This document shows positions 56,933 through 64,000 of a stretch of DNA of 64,000 nt, one piece after another; position 1 is the stretch's first letter; each line of letters starts with the position of its first letter. Origin of the DNA: Zhengitettix transpicula (taxonomy: Eukaryota > Arthropoda > Insecta > Orthoptera > Tetrigidae). Below the pieces are notes generated by a model, which was given only the letters and a program-made list of their open reading frames with translations, was not told the DNA's origin and did not search any database. Made by a program: the position numbers and the translations under genes. The stretch covers positions 285,696 to 349,695 of the forward strand of contig JAYJMR010000018.1 of the NCBI GenBank assembly GCA_037074705.1, in the 5' to 3' direction.

Positions 56933-57115
56933 ACGACTGCCCGTTGTAATCTACGAACGTCTTCCTCGCCGCCGCACGCACGCAGCATAGCTGTTGCAAG
57001 CGAACATTAGTAAAAACTTACAAATTAATATTCCGCGGATCGAATTATTTTATAATTTTAATTTCTTCTCTACTAAAGTTTCTTTACATGTATATATATA
57101 TACACTCTTCTGTGA

Positions 57116-57156
<41 letters not shown>

Positions 57157-57339
57157 ACGACTGCCCGTTGTAATCTACGAACGTCTTCCTCGCCGCCGCA
57201 CGCACGCAGCATAGCTGTTGCAAGCGAACATTAGTAAAAACTTACAAATTAATATTCCGCGGATCGAATTATTTTATAATTTTAATTTCTTCTCTACTAA
57301 AGTTTCTTTACATGTATATATATATACACTCTTCTGTGA

Positions 57340-57380
<41 letters not shown>

Positions 57381-57563
57381 ACGACTGCCCGTTGTAATCT
57401 ACGAACGTCTTCCTCGCCGCCGCACGCACGCAGCATAGCTGTTGCAAGCGAACATTAGTAAAAACTTACAAATTAATATTCCGCGGATCGAATTATTTTA
57501 TAATTTTAATTTCTTCTCTACTAAAGTTTCTTTACATGTATATATATATACACTCTTCTGTGA

Positions 57564-57605
<42 letters not shown>

Positions 57606-57788
57606 ACGACTGCCCGTTGTAATCTACGAACGTCTTCCTCGCCGCCGCACGCACGCAGCATAGCTGTTGCAAGCGAACATTAGTAAAAACTTACAAATTA
57701 ATATTCCGCGGATCGAATTATTTTATAATTTTAATTTCTTCTCTACTAAAGTTTCTTTACATGTATATATATATACACTCTTCTGTGA

Positions 57789-57829
<41 letters not shown>

Positions 57830-58020
57830 ACGACTGCCCGTTGTAATCTACGAACGTCTTCCTCGCCGCCGCACGCACGCAGCATAGCTGTTGCAAGCGA
57901 ACATTAGTAAAAACTTACAAATTAATATTCCGCGGATCGAATTATTTTATAATTTTAATTTCTTCTCTACTAAAGTTTCTTTACATGTATATATATATAC
58001 ACTCTTCTGTGAGTTAGTGA

Positions 58021-58064
<44 letters not shown>

Positions 58065-58247
58065 ACGACTGCCCGTTGTAATCTACGAACGTCTTCCTCG
58101 CCGCCGCACGCACGCAGCATAGCTGTTGCAAGCGAACATTAGTAAAAACTTACAAATTAATATTCCGCGGATCGAATTATTTTATAATTTTAATTTCTTC
58201 TCTACTAAAGTTTCTTTACATGTATATATATATACACTCTTCTGTGA

Positions 58248-58293
<46 letters not shown>

Positions 58294-58476
58294 ACGACTG
58301 CCCGTTGTAATCTACGAACGTCTTCCTCGCCGCCGCACGCACGCAGCATAGCTGTTGCAAGCGAACATTAGTAAAAACTTACAAATTAATATTCCGCGGA
58401 TCGAATTATTTTATAATTTTAATTTCTTCTCTACTAAAGTTTCTTTACATGTATATATATATACACTCTTCTGTGA

Positions 58477-58523
<47 letters not shown>

Positions 58524-58706
58524 ACGACTGCCCGTTGTAATCTACGAACGTCTTCCTAGCCGCCGCACGCACGCAGCATAGCTGTTGCAAGCGAACATTA
58601 GTAAAAACTTACAAATTAATATTCCGCGGATCGAATTATTTTATAATTTTAATTTCTTCTCTACTAAAGTTTCTTTACATGTATATATATATACACTCTT
58701 CTGTGA

Positions 58707-58750
<44 letters not shown>

Positions 58751-59130
58751 ACGACTGCCCGTTGTAATCTACGAACGTCTTCCTCGCCGCCGCACGCACG
58801 CAGCATAGCTGTTGCAAGCGAACATTAGTAAAAACTTACAAATTAATATTCCGCGGATCGAATTATTTTATAATTTTAATTTCTTCTCTACTAAAGTTTC
58901 TTTACATGTATATATATATACACTCTTCTGTGAGTTAAAAAAAAAACACGACTGCCCGTTGTAATCTACGAACGTCTTCCTCGCCGCCGCACGCACGCAG
59001 CATAGCTGTTGCAAGCGAACATTAGTAAAAACTTACAAATTAATATTCCGCGGATCGAATTATTTTATAATTTTAATTTCTTCTCTACTAAAGTTTCTTT
59101 ACATGTATATATATATACACTCTTCTGTGA

Positions 59131-59171
<41 letters not shown>

Positions 59172-59353
59172 ACGACTGCCCGTTGTAATCTACGAGAACG
59201 TCTTCCTCGCCGCCGCACGCACGCAGAGCTGTTGCAAGCGAACATTAGTAAAAACTTACAAATTAATATTCCGCGGATCGAATTATTTTATAATTTTAAT
59301 TTCTTCTCTACTAAAGTTTCTTTACATGTATATATATATACACTCTTCTGTGA

Positions 59354-59395
<42 letters not shown>

Positions 59396-59578
59396 ACGAC
59401 TGCCCGTTGTAATCTACGAACGTCTTCCTCGCCGCCGCACGCACGCAGCATAGCTGTTGCAAGCGAACATTAGTAAAAACTTACAAATTAATATTCCGCG
59501 GATCGAATTATTTTATAATTTTAATTTCTTCTCTACTAAAGTTTCTTTACATGTATATATATATACACTCTTCTGTGA

Positions 59579-59620
<42 letters not shown>

Positions 59621-59803
59621 ACGACTGCCCGTTGTAATCTACGAACGTCTTCCTCGCCGCCGCACGCACGCAGCATAGCTGTTGCAAGCGAACATTAGTA
59701 AAAACTTACAAATTAATATTCCGCGGATCGAATTATTTTATAATTTTAATTTCTTCTCTACTAAAGTTTCTTTACATGTATATATATATACACTCTTCTG
59801 TGA

Positions 59804-59843
<40 letters not shown>

Positions 59844-60026
59844 ACGACTGCCCGTTGTAATCTACGAACGTCTTCCTCGCCGCCGCACGCACGCAGCATA
59901 GCTGTTGCAAGCGAACATTAGTAAAAACTTACAAATTAATATTCCGCGGATCGAATTATTTTATAATTTTAATTTCTTCTCTACTAAAGTTTCTTTACAT
60001 GTATATATATATACACTCTTCTGTGA

Positions 60027-60068
<42 letters not shown>

Positions 60069-60251
60069 ACGACTGCCCGTTGTAATCTACGAACGTCTTC
60101 CTCGCCGCCGCACGCACGCAGCATAGCTGTTGCAAGCGAACATTAGTAAAAACTTACAAATTAATATTCCGCGGATCGAATTATTTTATAATTTTAATTT
60201 CTTCTCTACTAAAGTTTCTTTACATGTATATATATATACACTCTTCTGTGA

Positions 60252-60292
<41 letters not shown>

Positions 60293-60475
60293 ACGACTGC
60301 CCGTTGTAATCTACGAACGTCTTCCTCGCCGCCGCACGCACGCAGCATAGCTGTTGCAAGCGAACATTAGTAAAAACTTACAAATTAATATTCCGCGGAT
60401 CGAATTATTTTATAATTTTAATTTCTTCTCTACTAAAGTTTCTTTACATGTATATATATATACACTCTTCTGTGA

Positions 60476-60516
<41 letters not shown>

Positions 60517-60699
60517 ACGACTGCCCGTTGTAATCTACGAACGTCTTCCTCGCCGCCGCACGCACGCAGCATAGCTGTTGCAAGCGAACATTAGTAAAAA
60601 CTTACAAATTAATATTCCGCGGATCGAATTATTTTATAATTTTAATTTCTTCTCTACTAAAGTTTCTTTACATGTATATATATATACACTCTTCTGTGA

Positions 60700-60740
<41 letters not shown>

Positions 60741-60923
60741 ACGACTGCCCGTTGTAATCTACGAACGTCTTCCTCGCCGCCGCACGCACGCAGCATAGCT
60801 GTTGCAAGCGAACATTAGTAAAAACTTACAAATTAATATTCCGCGGATCGAATTATTTTATAATTTTAATTTCTTCTCTACTAAAGTTTCTTTACATGTA
60901 TATATATATACACTCTTCTGTGA

Positions 60924-60965
<42 letters not shown>

Positions 60966-61148
60966 ACGACTGCCCGTTGTAATCTACGAACGTCTTCCTC
61001 GCCGCCGCACGCACGCAGCATAGCTGTTGCAAGCGAACATTAGTAAAAACTTACAAATTAATATTCCGCGGATCGAATTATTTTATAATTTTAATTTCTT
61101 CTCTACTAAAGTTTCTTTACATGTATATATATATACACTCTTCTGTGA

Positions 61149-61192
<44 letters not shown>

Positions 61193-61375
61193 ACGACTGC
61201 CCGTTGTAATCTACGAACGTCTTCCTCGCCGCCGCACGCACGCAGCATAGCTGTTGCAAGCGAACATTAGTAAAAACTTACAAATTAATATTCCGCGGAT
61301 CGAATTATTTTATAATTTTAATTTCTTCTCTACTAAAGTTTCTTTACATGTATATATATATACACTCTTCTGTGA

Positions 61376-61416
<41 letters not shown>

Positions 61417-61599
61417 ACGACTGCCCGTTGTAATCTACGAACGTCTTCCTCGCCGCCGCACGCACGCAGCATAGCTGTTGCAAGCGAACATTAGTAAAAA
61501 CTTACAAATTAATATTCCGCGGATCGAATTATTTTATAATTTTAATTTCTTCTCTACTAAAGTTTCTTTACATGTATATATATATACACTCTTCTGTGA

Positions 61600-61641
<42 letters not shown>

Positions 61642-61824
61642 ACGACTGCCCGTTGTAATCTACGAACGTCTTCCTCGCCGCCGCACGCACGCAGCATAGC
61701 TGTTGCAAGCGAACATTAGTAAAAACTTACAAATTAATATTCCGCGGATCGAATTATTTTATAATTTTAATTTCTTCTCTACTAAAGTTTCTTTACATGT
61801 ATATATATATACACTCTTCTGTGA

Positions 61825-61866
<42 letters not shown>

Positions 61867-62079
61867 ACGACTGCCCGTTGTAATCTACGAACGTCTTCCT
61901 AGCCGCCGCACGCACGCAGCATAGCTGTTGCAAGCGAACATTAGTAAAAACTTACAAATTAATATTCCGCGGATCGAATTATTTTATAATTTTAATTTCT
62001 TCTCTACTAAAGTTTCTTTTTTTAATTTCTTCTCTACTAAAGTTTCTTTACATGTATATATATATACACTCTTCTGTGA

Positions 62080-62120
<41 letters not shown>

Positions 62121-62303
62121 ACGACTGCCCGTTGTAATCTACGAACGTCTTCCTCGCCGCCGCACGCACGCAGCATAGCTGTTGCAAGCGAACATTAGTA
62201 AAAACTTACAAATTAATATTCCGCGGATCGAATTATTTTATAATTTTAATTTCTTCTCTACTAAAGTTTCTTTACATGTATATATATATACACTCTTCTG
62301 TGA

Positions 62304-62345
<42 letters not shown>

Positions 62346-62528
62346 ACGACTGCCCGTTGTAATCTACGAACGTCTTCCTCGCCGCCGCACGCACGCAGCA
62401 TAGCTGTTGCAAGCGAACATTAGTAAAAACTTACAAATTAATATTCCGCGGATCGAATTATTTTATAATTTTAATTTCTTCTCTACTAAAGTTTCTTTAC
62501 ATGTATATATATATACACTCTTCTGTGA

Positions 62529-62569
<41 letters not shown>

Positions 62570-62752
62570 ACGACTGCCCGTTGTAATCTACGAACGTCTT
62601 CCTCGCCGCCGCACGCACGCAGCATAGCTGTTGCAAGCGAACATTAGTAAAAACTTACAAATTAATATTCCGCGGATCGAATTATTTTATAATTTTAATT
62701 TCTTCTCTACTAAAGTTTCTTTACATGTATATATATATACACTCTTCTGTGA

Positions 62753-62793
<41 letters not shown>

Positions 62794-62976
62794 ACGACTG
62801 CCCGTTGTAATCTACGAACGTCTTCCTCGCCGCCGCACGCACGCAGCATAGCTGTTGCAAGCGAACATTAGTAAAAACTTACAAATTAATATTCCGCGGA
62901 TCGAATTATTTTATAATTTTAATTTCTTCTCTACTAAAGTTTCTTTACATGTATATATATATACACTCTTCTGTGA

Positions 62977-63017
<41 letters not shown>

Positions 63018-63200
63018 ACGACTGCCCGTTGTAATCTACGAACGTCTTCCTCGCCGCCGCACGCACGCAGCATAGCTGTTGCAAGCGAACATTAGTAAAA
63101 ACTTACAAATTAATATTCCGCGGATCGAATTATTTTATAATTTTAATTTCTTCTCTACTAAAGTTTCTTTACATGTATATATATATACACTCTTCTGTGA

Positions 63201-63241
<41 letters not shown>

Positions 63242-63424
63242 ACGACTGCCCGTTGTAATCTACGAACGTCTTCCTCGCCGCCGCACGCACGCAGCATAGC
63301 TGTTGCAAGCGAACATTAGTAAAAACTTACAAATTAATATTCCGCGGATCGAATTATTTTATAATTTTAATTTCTTCTCTACTAAAGTTTCTTTACATGT
63401 ATATATATATACACTCTTCTGTGA

Positions 63425-63465
<41 letters not shown>

Positions 63466-63648
63466 ACGACTGCCCGTTGTAATCTACGAACGTCTTCCTC
63501 GCCGCCGCACGCACGCAGCATAGCTGTTGCAAGCGAACATTAGTAAAAACTTACAAATTAATATTCCGCGGATCGAATTATTTTATAATTTTAATTTCTT
63601 CTCTACTAAAGTTTCTTTACATGTATATATATATACACTCTTCTGTGA

Positions 63649-63689
<41 letters not shown>

Positions 63690-63872
63690 ACGACTGCCCG
63701 TTGTAATCTACGAACGTCTTCCTCGCCGCCGCACGCACGCAGCATAGCTGTTGCAAGCGAACATTAGTAAAAACTTACAAATTAATATTCCGCGGATCGA
63801 ATTATTTTATAATTTTAATTTCTTCTCTACTAAAGTTTCTTTACATGTATATATATATACACTCTTCTGTGA

Positions 63873-63913
<41 letters not shown>

Positions 63914-64000
63914 ACGACTGCCCGTTGTAATCTACGAACGTCTTCCTCGCCGCCGCACGCACGCAGCATAGCTGTTGCAAGCGAACATTAGTAAAAACTT
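29627..64000 (+). repeat. Tandem array 5 of the A-tract satellite (about 153 monomers, continues past the window)
   Basis: More than 34 kb of uninterrupted head-to-tail monomers with no other sequence and no U2 unit. Counting the TTGCAAGCG landmark gives about 153 monomers, the last cut by the window end. The first ~38 are variable (average spacing about 228 bp, A tracts roughly 30-50 nt). From about 38 kb onward spacing is nearly constant at 224-226 bp with A tracts of 37-39 nt. Scattered odd monomers include a 10-nt A tract at 58937-58946, a 15-bp deletion at about 45384, and small internal duplications near 33974, 40124, 52675, 58014 and 62020. No gene is supported anywhere in the array. 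Small frames reading into polylysine start at TTG and shift frame with A-tract length. Confidence 0.97.

Noticed and set aside
135..62403. Dozens of 60-120 aa frames with a common N-terminal stretch followed by polylysine, plus their minus-strand polyphenylalanine counterparts
   Set aside because: They start at TTG rather than ATG, the lysines are the satellite A tract, the tail changes frame with A-tract length, and they occur once per monomer. They are satellite DNA, not genes.
29627..64000. A CRISPR-like array
   Set aside because: The repeated unit is a 225-bp monomer with no variable spacers; differences are rare point changes and A-tract length. The context is a eukaryotic snRNA cluster.

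Overview
This is animal nuclear DNA, most likely from an insect and quite possibly a hymenopteran. The window is a tandem cluster of U2 spliceosomal snRNA genes. The U2 sequence (first copy at 1580-1768) carries the branch-point recognition GTAGTA, a Sm site and an insect-style 5' region. The only protein-coding genes belong to non-LTR retrotransposons that sit at one exact position inside U2. Their architecture (zinc-knuckle ORF1, zinc-finger/RT/CCHC/restriction-like-endonuclease ORF2, U2 target, no poly(A) tail) matches the U2-targeting Utopia lineage, which was described as strongly target-specific in wasps and oomycetes. The organism call rests on that recollection plus the U2 sequence.

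Layout. Each U2 repeat unit is a 588-bp upstream spacer, the 189-nt U2, a ~600-bp downstream spacer, and a tandem array of a ~225-bp monomer (187 bp plus a long A tract). There are four units. Unit A (992-3742) has an intact U2. Unit B (3743-12864) has U2 split by a 5.70-kb element (4369-10064). Unit C (12865-22595) has U2 split by a 5.65-kb element of a second lineage (13491-19142). Unit D (from 22596) has U2 split by a copy of the unit C element (23222-28873). After unit D the monomer array does not stop: from 29627 to the window end there are about 153 monomers (over 34 kb) with no further U2 gene.

Elements. All three retrotransposons look full length with both frames open. Each has a 1,100-nt leader without a single ATG, containing a ~244-bp tandem duplication with paired, co-varying hairpins. 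ORF1 (397-401 aa) and ORF2 (1080-1086 aa) overlap by one base in a TAATG stop-start. A short (116-130 nt) 3' UTR runs directly into U2 without poly(A). Units C and D are almost identical at a constant offset of 9,731 bp, so they arose by unit duplication. Unit B holds a clearly diverged second lineage.

How it works together. The element is inserted after U2 nucleotide 38, inside the branch-site recognition hexamer, so each insertion destroys that U2 gene. The U2 promoter and first 38 nt remain upstream of each element, compatible with read-through expression from the U2 promoter. ORF1 would package the RNA. ORF2 would recognise and nick U2 and prime reverse transcription there. In this window only one of four U2 genes remains usable.
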